From assembly GCA_964449135.1 (NCBI GenBank), contig CAYUXZ010000061.1:1-10042 (forward strand): a stretch of 10,042 nucleotides of DNA, given 5' to 3'. The position numbers were made by a program, and so were the translations under genes. Shown piece by piece: positions 1 through 7,009 of the stretch. Numbering within the stretch: position 1 is the first letter of the stretch; each line of letters begins with the position of its first letter. The notes beneath the pieces were generated by a model. It was not told the origin of the DNA, did no database searches, and saw nothing but the letters and a program-made list of their open reading frames with translations. This DNA comes from SZAS-103 sp964449135. Lineage in GTDB: Bacteria > Pseudomonadota > Gammaproteobacteria > Xanthomonadales > Xanthomonadaceae.

Positions 1-334
<334 letters not shown>

Positions 335-538
335 AAGTAAAACTTTCAGCTTTTCTTCTCAGAAGACATCCGAACCTGAGCTCCAATCGCATGGCAATTG
401 CTGCTCAATTTCTTAGACGTCTCTGCAAGATGGATCTGCACCCATCCGCAGGCGTCCGCACAAGTTTCCTGCGCACACTGTCAAAGATCGGATCAAACCG
501 GACTTTTTGGTCCGCGCTGTGCCTTTCGCATCAGCGAG
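335..538 (-). other. rRNA operon leader (pre-16S 5' spacer)
   Basis: About 200 nt separate the inferred transcription start (near 538) from the mature 16S 5' end. The stretch is non-coding: open frames across it have no recognisable protein content, while it holds the boxB/boxA pair and text after boxA (ACTTGTGCGGACGCC) that resembles E. coli rrn leaders (ATCTGTGTGGGCACT). Close to the 16S end there is a small perfect palindrome, TCTTCT-C-AGAAGA at 354-366. The leader strand complementary to the 16S 3' flank, needed for RNase III processing, cannot be checked because the 3' flank is outside the window. Confidence 0.75.
479..514 (-). promoter_or_regulatory. rrn antitermination site: boxB hairpin and boxA
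   Basis: In transcript order there is a perfect 5-bp hairpin, CGGAC-CAAAAA-GTCCG (514-499), then 8 nt, then GATCTTTGACA (489-479). The latter closely matches the E. coli rrn boxA core GCTCTTTAACA. In E. coli leaders boxB precedes boxA, and boxA recruits the NusB-NusE antitermination complex that lets RNA polymerase pass Rho sites in untranslated rRNA. The order, spacing and position upstream of 16S all fit that role. The loop is short and I cannot say whether boxB itself is functional. Confidence 0.85.
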
Positions 539-544
539 CCGCGC

Positions 545-572
545 ATTATACAGCCTCTTCCGAGTCCGTCAA
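545..572 (-). promoter_or_regulatory. rRNA operon promoter (P1-like)
   Basis: On the minus strand TTGACG (572-567) is followed by a 16-bp spacer and a perfect TATAAT (550-545). The next bases are GCGCGGC, a GC-rich discriminator; E. coli rrnB P1 likewise reads TATAATGCGC. Such discriminators make rRNA promoters sensitive to ppGpp/DksA and initiating NTP levels. Transcription should start near 538. The -35 lies only 33 bp beyond the tyrS stop, so any upstream element would lie in the last bases of tyrS and the gap; a short A/T stretch (GGAAAAGTTT, about 582-591) is the only candidate. Confidence 0.85.
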
Positions 573-604
573 CACCCCGCCGAAACTTTTCCGAGCTGAC
601 GCGC

Positions 605-1822
605 TCAGGATCGCTGGGAGCCAAGCCTGACGCGGGCGAACGTTCGCTTGCCGATCTGCAGGACGCCCTCGAATCCGGGCGCGAAGACGCGCTGCGCGTC
701 CTCGAATACCTCGCCGTCGATGCGCACCGCGTGTTCCTTGAGCTTGCGCATCGCTTCGCCGTTGCTCGGCGCCAGTCCCGCAGCGACCAGCAGCGGCGCG
801 ATACGCAGTCCTTCGGCAGGCACCGTCAGTTCATGCAGCGGCAATGCGCTGGTATCGCCTTCGCCGCGCACCACCGCGTGCCATCCGACAATCGCCTGTT
901 CCGCGGCCGCGGCATCGTGGAAGCGCGCCGCGAGTTCGCGCGCGAGCCGCAGCTTCGCGTCGCGCGGATTCAGGTGTCCCGCCGCTACGTCTGCGCGCAT
1001 GCGCGCGAGTTCGGCCATCGACACCTCGAAGCTCAGCAACTCGAACCAACGCCACATCAGCTCGTCGCCGATCTTCATCGTCTTGGTGACGATGTCGATC
1101 GCCGGCTCGTTGATGCCGATGTAGTTGTCGAGTGACTTGCTCATCTTGTTGACGCCGTCGAGACCTTCGAGCAACGGCATCGTCAGCACGATCTGCGGAG
1201 GCTGCCCGGCCTGTTCCTGCAGCGCGCGCCCCATCAGCAGATTGAAGCGTTGGTCGGTGCCGCCGAGTTCGACATCGGCCTTGAGCGCGACCGAGTCGTA
1301 GCCCTGCACCAGCGGATACAGGAATTCGTGGATCGCGATGGGTTGTTCTGACTTGTAGCGCTTGGCGAAATCGTCGCGCTCAAGCATGCGCGCAACGGTG
1401 TGCGAAGCCGCGAGGCGGATCATGTCCGCCGCGTTCATCTTGTCGAACCACTCGGAATTGAAACGCAGCTCGGTTTTGTCCCGATCCAGCACCTTGAACA
1501 CCTGCTCGGCGTAAGTGCGCGCATTCGCTTCGACATCGGCGCGCGTGAGCGGCTTGCGGGTGACGTTCTTGCCGGTCGGATCGCCGATCATTCCGGTGAA
1601 ATCGCCGATCAGGAAGATCACGGTGTGACCGAGGTCTTGGAATTGCCGCATCTTGTTGAGCAAGACTGTGTGTCCGACGTGCAAATCAGGGGCCGTCGGA
1701 TCGAAACCGGCTTTCACGCGCAGGGGGCGTGCCAGCCGCAGGCGGGCCTCGAGTTCGTCGCGCTTGAGGATATCTGCCGCGCCACGCGCGATCAGATCAA
1801 GACTGGATTGCAGGTCGCTCAT
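605..1822 (-). CDS. tyrS: tyrosyl-tRNA synthetase (TyrS2/TyrZ type)
   Basis: This class I aminoacyl-tRNA synthetase (405 aa from the chosen start) charges tRNA-Tyr with tyrosine in the cytoplasm. The Rossmann fold carries the HIGH-type motif HVGH at residues 48-51 after GFDPTAPDL, and the KMSKS loop at 226-230 (GVNKMSKSLDN). The KMSKS form and ~400-aa length mark the TyrS2/TyrZ type rather than the E. coli TyrS form. The last ~65 residues look like an S4 RNA-binding domain. Three consecutive ATGs (1828, 1825, 1822) follow an in-frame GTG at 1843; I chose 1822 because AGGA at 1831-1828 lies 5 nt upstream of it and the conserved N-terminus begins there. The gene runs toward the rRNA operon with no visible terminator between. 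Confidence 0.95.
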   Translation of the reverse strand: MSDLQSSLDLIARGAADILKRDELEARLRLARPLRVKAGFDPTAPDLHVGHTVLLNKMRQFQDLGHTVIFLIGDFTGMIGDPTGKNVTRKPLTRADVEANARTYAEQVFKVLDRDKTELRFNSEWFDKMNAADMIRLAASHTVARMLERDDFAKRYKSEQPIAIHEFLYPLVQGYDSVALKADVELGGTDQRFNLLMGRALQEQAGQPPQIVLTMPLLEGLDGVNKMSKSLDNYIGINEPAIDIVTKTMKIGDELMWRWFELLSFEVSMAELARMRADVAAGHLNPRDAKLRLARELAARFHDAAAAEQAIVGWHAVVRGEGDTSALPLHELTVPAEGLRIAPLLVAAGLAPSNGEAMRKLKEHAVRIDGEVFEDAQRVFAPGFEGVLQIGKRTFARVRLGSQRS

Positions 1823-1885
1823 CATCATCCTGTTTTTGCGCACAAAACCCCGCCGCTCCCAATCATTCGGTCACCGCAGCGGGAT

Positions 1886-1906
1886 GTGAAGTTAAAGTGA
1901 AGTTAA
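1886..1906. repeat. tandem direct repeat GTGAAGTTAA x2, 11-bp period
   Basis: GTGAAGTTAA occurs at 1886-1895 and again, exactly, at 1897-1906, with one base between copies. The 11-bp period places both copies on nearly the same DNA face. It lies in the AT-richer region between the divergent tyrS and M23 peptidase genes, so an operator role is plausible, but no known regulator motif is recognised. Confidence 0.6.
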
Positions 1907-1938
1907 TTGTTGCAGAGCAAAATATTCAATTGCAACAA
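1907..1938. repeat. inverted repeat TTGTTGCA / TGCAACAA
   Basis: Perfect 8-bp arms, TTGTTGCA (1907-1914) and TGCAACAA (1931-1938), flank a 16-bp AT-rich centre (GAGCAAAATATTCAAT). It abuts the tandem repeat and ends 4 bp before the candidate -35 of the M23 gene. The long centre makes a protein-binding dyad more likely than a stable RNA hairpin. The family of any bound regulator cannot be told. Confidence 0.55.
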
Positions 1939-1942
1939 GGGT

Positions 1943-1971
1943 TTGACGCGCCTTCCGGCACGCGGTTAAGG
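1943..1971 (+). promoter_or_regulatory. candidate promoter for the M23 peptidase gene
   Basis: TTGACG (1943-1948) matches five of six consensus -35 bases. About 17 bp downstream is only a poor -10 (TTAAGG, 1966-1971, or GTTAAG one base earlier). If used, transcription would begin near 1979, about 30 nt before the chosen ATG at 2008. The weak -10 suggests activator dependence or that this is not the real promoter. Confidence 0.35.
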
Positions 1972-2007
1972 TTCGCCGGTTGCGCCACGGGAGAGGGCTC
2001 GAAAAGC

Positions 2008-3486
2008 ATGGATCCACGCAGCCATTCCGGCAACGGAGCGCATCGTCACGATAGCGCATCCTTGCACCGCGCCGCCAAGTCCTGGTTCAAGCGCCTCGAC
2101 GATGCCGGCAGCGACGATTTCCATGGCCGCTGGTCGCGCGAGCACTGGATGCTCGCGAGCATGTTCGCCACGATGGGAGCGCTGGTCGTCGCGATCGTCC
2201 CGGGCTTCACCAATGCGATGCACACGCCCGCCGCGAAACGCGCCACGTTCGCGCTGTCGCTGCCCGCACAGCCGAGCGCGAAAGTATTGGCGCCTGCCGA
2301 AAACTGGCAGATCGTGCGCGTGAAGAAAGGCCAGACCCTGGGTTCGCTGTTCTCGGAAATGAATCTTCCCGCCGGCGACCTGCAGCGCGTGCTCGCGCAG
2401 TCCGGTGCGAAGCAGCCGTTGTCGCACCTGCGCGACGGCGCCGAACTTGCGTTCGACATCGCCGCGCCCGGCGCGCTGCGCGGCCTGCGCTTCGACAAGG
2501 ACGATTCCACCCGCATCGAACTGCGGCTCGAAAGCGACGCGATCTCCAGCACGCAGATCGATCGCCCGCTGGAAAAGCGCCTGGAATCCACGAGCGGCGT
2601 GATCCAGGGCTCGCTGTTCAACGCCGGCGCGAACGCGGGCCTGAGCGATGCGGCGATCATGCAGATGGCGAAGATCTTCTCCTACGACATCGACATGGCG
2701 CAGGACCTGCAGCCCGGCGACAGCTTCCAGGTGCTCTACGAGGACTACTGGCGCGATGGCCAGCGCGTGCGCACCGGCGACATCGTCGCGGCGAGCTTCG
2801 ACAACAACGGCAAGCGCTACTTCGCCTACCGCTACACGCATCCGGACGGCAAGACCGAATTCGTCGACGGCAACGGCACGCCGCTGAAGAAGAGCTTCAT
2901 GCGCACGCCGGTCGAGTTCACCCGCATCTCGTCGGGCTTCACGCTCGCCGGCCGCATGCACCCGATCCTCGGCTACATGCGCAAGCACACCGGCGTGGAT
3001 TACGCCGCGCCGACCGGCACGCCGATCGTCGCCGCCGGCGACGGCAAGGTGCAGTTCGAAGGCTGGAAGAACGGCTACGGCAACTGCGTCATCGTCGACC
3101 ACGGCCGCGGCTACACCACGCTGTACGGCCACATGTCGAAATTCGGTAAATACAAGATTGGCACGCGCGTCGCGCAAGGCGCGACCATCGGCTACGTCGG
3201 CATGACCGGCATGGCGACCGGCCCGCACCTGCACTATGAATTCCGCATCAACGGCGAGTACCGCAATCCGCTGTCGGTGACGATGCCCAAGCCCGAACCG
3301 CTGACCGGCACTGCGCTGATCGCATTCCGCGCGCAGAACACGGATGCGCTCGCGCAACTCAACCGGATGCAACTCGTCACCCACCAGGTGATCGCGGCGA
3401 AGGTGCTGGCGCAACCGGCTTCGGTGAAGAAGGCCATGAAGCGCCAGTTGGCGGCTTCCGCGCGCAAGCTGCGCGCACGTGGCTGA
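2008..3486 (+). CDS. M23 family zinc metallopeptidase (MepM-like murein DD-endopeptidase)
   Basis: This is a predicted membrane-anchored periplasmic peptidoglycan hydrolase of 492 aa, resembling E. coli MepM, which cuts D-Ala-mDAP crosslinks. In order: a charged cytoplasmic N-terminus; one membrane segment at ~47-67; an OapA/LysM-like domain at ~97-152 starting NWQIVRVKKGQTL; a middle domain; and a LytM/M23 domain at ~312-425. Expected zinc ligands are H327 and D331 (HTGVD) and H409 of HLHYE; H375 (YGHM) and H407 fit the catalytic histidines. All key residues are present, so it should be active. An in-frame ATG at 1897 would add 37 non-conserved residues translated from the repeat region; I chose 2008, preceded by GAGAGG 11 nt upstream. 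The 3' end overlaps anmK by 8 bp. Exact cleavage specificity is inferred. Confidence 0.92.
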   Translation: MDPRSHSGNGAHRHDSASLHRAAKSWFKRLDDAGSDDFHGRWSREHWMLASMFATMGALVVAIVPGFTNAMHTPAAKRATFALSLPAQPSAKVLAPAENWQIVRVKKGQTLGSLFSEMNLPAGDLQRVLAQSGAKQPLSHLRDGAELAFDIAAPGALRGLRFDKDDSTRIELRLESDAISSTQIDRPLEKRLESTSGVIQGSLFNAGANAGLSDAAIMQMAKIFSYDIDMAQDLQPGDSFQVLYEDYWRDGQRVRTGDIVAASFDNNGKRYFAYRYTHPDGKTEFVDGNGTPLKKSFMRTPVEFTRISSGFTLAGRMHPILGYMRKHTGVDYAAPTGTPIVAAGDGKVQFEGWKNGYGNCVIVDHGRGYTTLYGHMSKFGKYKIGTRVAQGATIGYVGMTGMATGPHLHYEFRINGEYRNPLSVTMPKPEPLTGTALIAFRAQNTDALAQLNRMQLVTHQVIAAKVLAQPASVKKAMKRQLAASARKLRARG

Positions 3487-4657
3487 TCGCAAGCTCTACC
3501 TCGGCCTGATCTCGGGCACCAGCGCAGACGGTATTGACGCTGCGCTGGTCGATTTTGCGGATTCTTCGACTGCAGGTCAGTGCTTGCGAATTCTCGCAGC
3601 GCAGACATTCTGCTATCCGCAGGACGTGCGCGAACGCGTGCTCGCGCTCGCGCACAGCCGCGCGGCGATCGCACTCGACGACTACGGTCGGCTGGATGTG
3701 GAGATCGGCGAATGCTTCGCGAACGCGGTTAATGCACTCCTGCGCGACGCGAACATTGATGCATCCATCGTGTCCGCGATCGGCTCGCACGGCCAGACCG
3801 TCTGCCATCGTCCGAACGGCGAGCACCCATTCACATTGCAGATCGGCGATCCGAACGTGATCGCGCAGCGCACCGGCATCCGCACGGTCGCGGATTTCCG
3901 GCGTACCGATGTCGCCGCGGGTGGACAGGGGGCGCCGCTGCTGCCCGCGCTGCACGCGGCGACGCTCGCCGATCCGACCATTCCGCGCGCGATCCTCAAT
4001 CTCGGCGGCATCGCGAATCTCACCTTGCTGATTCCCGGTCGCGACGTGATCGGTTTCGACACCGGCCCGGCGAACTGCCTGCTCGATGCCTGGGCCACGC
4101 GGCATCTGGGCCACGCGCGCGACGAGGGCGGCGCATGGGCGCGAAACGGACGCGTGAACGAGGTGTTGCTCGCGCGTTGCATGAGCGATCCGTATTTCGC
4201 ACTGCCGCCGCCGAAAAGCACCGGCCGTGAAGTGTTCAACCTCGACTGGCTCGACGCCCGTATTTCAGCCGATGTGTCGCCAGTCGATGTGCAGGCGACA
4301 CTGCTTGCGCTGTCCGCGCGTACGATCGCCGACGCGCTGCGTGCGAATGCGCCGACGACGCGCGAAGTGTTCGCCTGCGGCGGCGGCGTGCACAACGCCG
4401 CGTTGATGGATGCGCTGCGCATGGAATTGCCGGGCCTGCGTGTGGATACGACCGCCACGCTGGGCCTGGATCCGGATTTCGTCGAAGCTGCAGGTTTCGC
4501 CTGGCTCGCGCGAGAGACCCTCGCGGGTCGTCCTGGCAACCTGCCGTCGGTGACCGGCGCGCGCGAACCGCGCGTGCTCGGCGCGATCTACGCAGCGCCA
4601 CCGCGAACTCGTCCGGCCGATCTGGCATCATCCCGCGCCGATCCGTCGCCGCGGTGA
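3479..4657 (+). CDS. anmK: anhydro-N-acetylmuramic acid kinase
   Basis: AnmK is the cytoplasmic kinase that hydrolyses the 1,6-anhydro bond of anhMurNAc and phosphorylates it to MurNAc-6-phosphate, returning cell-wall sugar to metabolism. The N-terminal phosphate-binding motif LGLISGTSADGID lies at residues 8-20. LNLGGIANLTLL and GFDTGPANCLLD follow, with D194 the likely equivalent of the E. coli catalytic aspartate D182, and CGGGVHNAALMDAL near the C-terminus. The 392-aa length is slightly above the usual ~370; the extra is a Pro/Arg/Ser-rich tail after GAIYAA. The start is GTG at 3479 inside the M23 gene's 3' end, with no clear Shine-Dalgarno; translation is probably coupled to the peptidase. 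No other start precedes the conserved motif. Confidence 0.95.
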   Translation: MADRKLYLGLISGTSADGIDAALVDFADSSTAGQCLRILAAQTFCYPQDVRERVLALAHSRAAIALDDYGRLDVEIGECFANAVNALLRDANIDASIVSAIGSHGQTVCHRPNGEHPFTLQIGDPNVIAQRTGIRTVADFRRTDVAAGGQGAPLLPALHAATLADPTIPRAILNLGGIANLTLLIPGRDVIGFDTGPANCLLDAWATRHLGHARDEGGAWARNGRVNEVLLARCMSDPYFALPPPKSTGREVFNLDWLDARISADVSPVDVQATLLALSARTIADALRANAPTTREVFACGGGVHNAALMDALRMELPGLRVDTTATLGLDPDFVEAAGFAWLARETLAGRPGNLPSVTGAREPRVLGAIYAAPPRTRPADLASSRADPSPR

Positions 4658-4698
4658 GCGTAGCGCGGTTGTCGCAAGTCGATTCGACCGGGGGTTCC

Positions 4699-5685
4699 AT
4701 GCAGGGGATGCGCAGTTTTCTCGCGGCGGCAATGTTGCCGGTCATTGCGCTGGCGTTGTCGGCGTGCCAGCGGCAGCAATCCGTAACACCCGCACAGACG
4801 AAGTCGCTGACGCCGGCGCAGATGAAAGAGGCGGCGATCGCGTGCCAGTCCAAGCGCGACTTCGCCTGCGCCGAACAGAACTGGCAGGGCTACGTGGCCG
4901 CGCGTCCGACGGACACGCAGGCAATCGCCAACCTCGGCATGGTGATGAACGAGCGCGATGAACACGAGCAGGCGGTCGTCCAGTTCAAGAAAGCGATCGA
5001 TCTCGGCGAAGGCAGCTACGACCTCTTCGCCTATTACGCGGACAGCCTGACCAAGCTCGGGCGTACCAGCGACGCGATCGACTGGTCCTACAAGACCTTG
5101 ATTCTCGTACCGCAACTGGTGGACGTGCGCGGCAACCTTGCCAAGCTGCTCGTGCAACAGAAGCGGACCTACGAAGCGCTGAACCTGTTGGCAGAGTTCG
5201 ACCGCGACCTCGAGGCGCGGGAGAAAGGCCAGTATTTCGAGGCCCAGCGCATCGCGATCGAAGCCGGATTGCACGACGCCGGAACGACGGCCACCCCGGA
5301 AACCGCGCACCTGCGGCTACCCAAAATCGGCGACTCGTTCTCGGCGCCGGTAACCCTCGGAAAGCGTCCGGTCAGCGCCTTCGTCGTTGACACCGGCGCA
5401 AGCGAAACCACGCTCGACGAGCAGTTCCTGGTCGCTTCGGAGGCGAAATTCGAGGTGACGCGACCGCACGTCGTGATGCGCATCGCGGATGGACGCATCG
5501 TCTCGGGTCGGCTGGTCAGTATCGATCACCTGAAGATCGGCGCGTTCGCGCTCGACCACGTCACCGCAGTCATCTGCACGGACTGTTCGATGCTGCTCGG
5601 CCAGGGGACGTTATCCCATTTCGACATGAGTTCCTCGAAAGTGCAGGGTGTGGAATTCTTGACGCTCAGCCCGCGGGCGAATTAG
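4699..5685 (+). CDS. predicted lipoprotein: TPR repeats fused to a retropepsin-like aspartic protease domain
   Basis: This 328-aa protein should be exported and lipidated: a short basic n-region, hydrophobic core and lipobox LSAC with C23 as acylation site. Residues ~45-160 read as about three TPR-like helical repeats (e.g. AIANLGMVMNERDEHEQAVVQFKKAI), a protein-binding scaffold. Residues ~205-315 match the clan AA single-lobed aspartic proteases (retropepsin type): FVVDTGASETTL with D231 of DTGAS as catalytic aspartate, and a later LLGQGTLSHFDMS strand typical of bacterial members. Such domains act as dimers. Cysteines C49, C57 and a CTDC pair (293, 296) could form disulfides. A GTG at 4654 overlaps the anmK stop as GTGA and would add 15 residues; I chose ATG 4699 because it gives a normal lipoprotein signal, though its Shine-Dalgarno (GGGGG) is weak. 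ATG 4708 is also possible. Substrate unknown. Confidence 0.8.
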   Translation: MQGMRSFLAAAMLPVIALALSACQRQQSVTPAQTKSLTPAQMKEAAIACQSKRDFACAEQNWQGYVAARPTDTQAIANLGMVMNERDEHEQAVVQFKKAIDLGEGSYDLFAYYADSLTKLGRTSDAIDWSYKTLILVPQLVDVRGNLAKLLVQQKRTYEALNLLAEFDRDLEAREKGQYFEAQRIAIEAGLHDAGTTATPETAHLRLPKIGDSFSAPVTLGKRPVSAFVVDTGASETTLDEQFLVASEAKFEVTRPHVVMRIADGRIVSGRLVSIDHLKIGAFALDHVTAVICTDCSMLLGQGTLSHFDMSSSKVQGVEFLTLSPRAN

Positions 5686-5710
5686 CGAGCAGCGCGACCC
5701 GACGCCAGGA

Positions 5711-7009
5711 TTACGGCTTCGCCGTATCCGCGCTCGATTGCCTCCATGCCGACAACCACACGAATAACGCGACTGCGGGAATGATCGCCAGCGTGGTGAT
5801 CACGAAGAAGCCGCCGTATCCGGCCGCGGTCGCGATGCCTCCGGCGAAGAAGCCAAGCACCTTGCCCGGCAGGTTCACCAGAGAACTGAGCAGCGCGTAC
5901 TGCGTCGCGGTGTGTTCGCGATTCACCAGCGAGGACAGGAACGCGACAGTCGGCGGACCGAGTACGCCGAGCATGAAATTCTCGCCGGAGATCACCGCAG
6001 TCAGCACCAACGCATTGCCCGGATGAGCGATCAGCAGCAGATAGAGCAGGTTGCAGGCTCCGCACAGCACCAGCGAGGCGCCGAGCGTGCGCCAGGCGCC
6101 CCAGCGCGCGACCGCGGCGCCGCCGACGAACACGCCCGCGATGCCGATCCACACCCCGTAGAACTTCGTGATCGCGCCGATCTGGGTCAGCGTGAACCCC
6201 ATGTCCTTGTAGAACGGGCTCATCACGCCGCCAACGGTCGCCTGCTCGGGAATCTTGAACAGCAGGATGAACGCCAGCGTCACGCAGGCAAGCCGCCATC
6301 CGTAGCGACGGAAGAAATCCACGAACGGTTCGATCACACTCTCGCGCATCGCCGCGGCCCAGCTCGCGGCTGCCTTGCGATGGACGTCCGGTTCGCGCGC
6401 CATGAAATTCGCCGTGATCGGCACCGCCATCAGCGCCGCCATCGCGAGATAGACGACGTTCCACGGCATGTGATCCGCCATGATCAGCGCGAGCGCGCCC
6501 GCCACGATCAGCGCGATGCGATAACCCAGCGAATACACCGCGACCAGCGCGCCCTGCGCATCCACTGGCGCGATCTCGATGCGATAGGCATCCACCGCGA
6601 TGTCCTGCGTCGCGCCGAAGAACGCCACCGCGAGCGTGGCGGCGATGAACGGCGGAAGCTGCGCCGGCGTGAGCGCGGCCATCGCGAGCAGCCCCGTCGC
6701 GACGCCCAGTTGCGCGAGCAGCAGCCAGCCGCGACGACGGCCGAGCTTCGCGAATACCGGCACCTGCCAGTGATCGAGCAGCGGCGCCCACAGGAACTTG
6801 AACGCGTAGGTCATGCCCGCGCTCGCGATCATCGTGATGCTCTTGAGCTCGATCCCGTTTCCCTTGAGCCAGTACGCCAGCGTGCCGGCGACCAGCAGGA
6901 ACGGCAGGCCAGAGGAGAATCCGAAGAAGAACATCGTGCCCGCCGACGGTTGGGCGAAGGCTTCCCAGATCGAAGGTTTCTTCGCCGCAGGCGTGGTCGT
7001 GTCGCTCAC
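5711..7009 (-). CDS. ampG: AmpG-like MFS permease (probable muropeptide importer)
   Basis: This 432-aa inner-membrane protein has about 12 hydrophobic segments. Its text follows AmpG: FGFSSGLPFLLVAGTLAYWL at the N-terminus, FKFLWAPLLD after helix 2, GRRRGWLL, FFGATQDIAVDAY, LGYR in helix 5 and QYALLSSL near the C-terminus. AmpG imports GlcNAc-anhydroMurNAc and its peptides, the substrates that lead to AnmK's sugar, and the neighbouring anmK supports this reading. E. coli AmpG is longer (491 aa, 14 helices), and Xanthomonadales can carry several paralogues, so the substrate is inferred. The start is GTG 7009, overlapping the xthA stop as GTGA; a longer open frame upstream encodes only Arg-rich text antisense-like to xthA and is rejected. 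It ends 25 bp from the convergent lipoprotein gene with no visible terminator. Confidence 0.85.
   Translation of the reverse strand: MSDTTTPAAKKPSIWEAFAQPSAGTMFFFGFSSGLPFLLVAGTLAYWLKGNGIELKSITMIASAGMTYAFKFLWAPLLDHWQVPVFAKLGRRRGWLLLAQLGVATGLLAMAALTPAQLPPFIAATLAVAFFGATQDIAVDAYRIEIAPVDAQGALVAVYSLGYRIALIVAGALALIMADHMPWNVVYLAMAALMAVPITANFMAREPDVHRKAAASWAAAMRESVIEPFVDFFRRYGWRLACVTLAFILLFKIPEQATVGGVMSPFYKDMGFTLTQIGAITKFYGVWIGIAGVFVGGAAVARWGAWRTLGASLVLCGACNLLYLLLIAHPGNALVLTAVISGENFMLGVLGPPTVAFLSSLVNREHTATQYALLSSLVNLPGKVLGFFAGGIATAAGYGGFFVITTLAIIPAVALFVWLSAWRQSSADTAKP

Noticed and set aside
391..1135. Open frames on the plus strand across the rRNA leader and tyrS 3' end
   Set aside because: They cross the rRNA promoter and leader and run antisense to tyrS, with no recognisable protein content.
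1897..2007. 37-residue N-terminal extension of the M23 peptidase
   Set aside because: It would be translated from the repeat and promoter region, and the text lacks similarity to M23 proteins; the ATG at 2008 is the better start.
1966..3492. 508-codon open frame antisense to the M23 peptidase gene
   Set aside because: High-GC shadow of the coding strand with Arg/His/Val-rich text, no motifs and no ribosome site.
5686..5710. Bidirectional terminator between the convergent lipoprotein and permease genes
   Set aside because: The 25-bp gap has no stem-loop or T-run that I can see.
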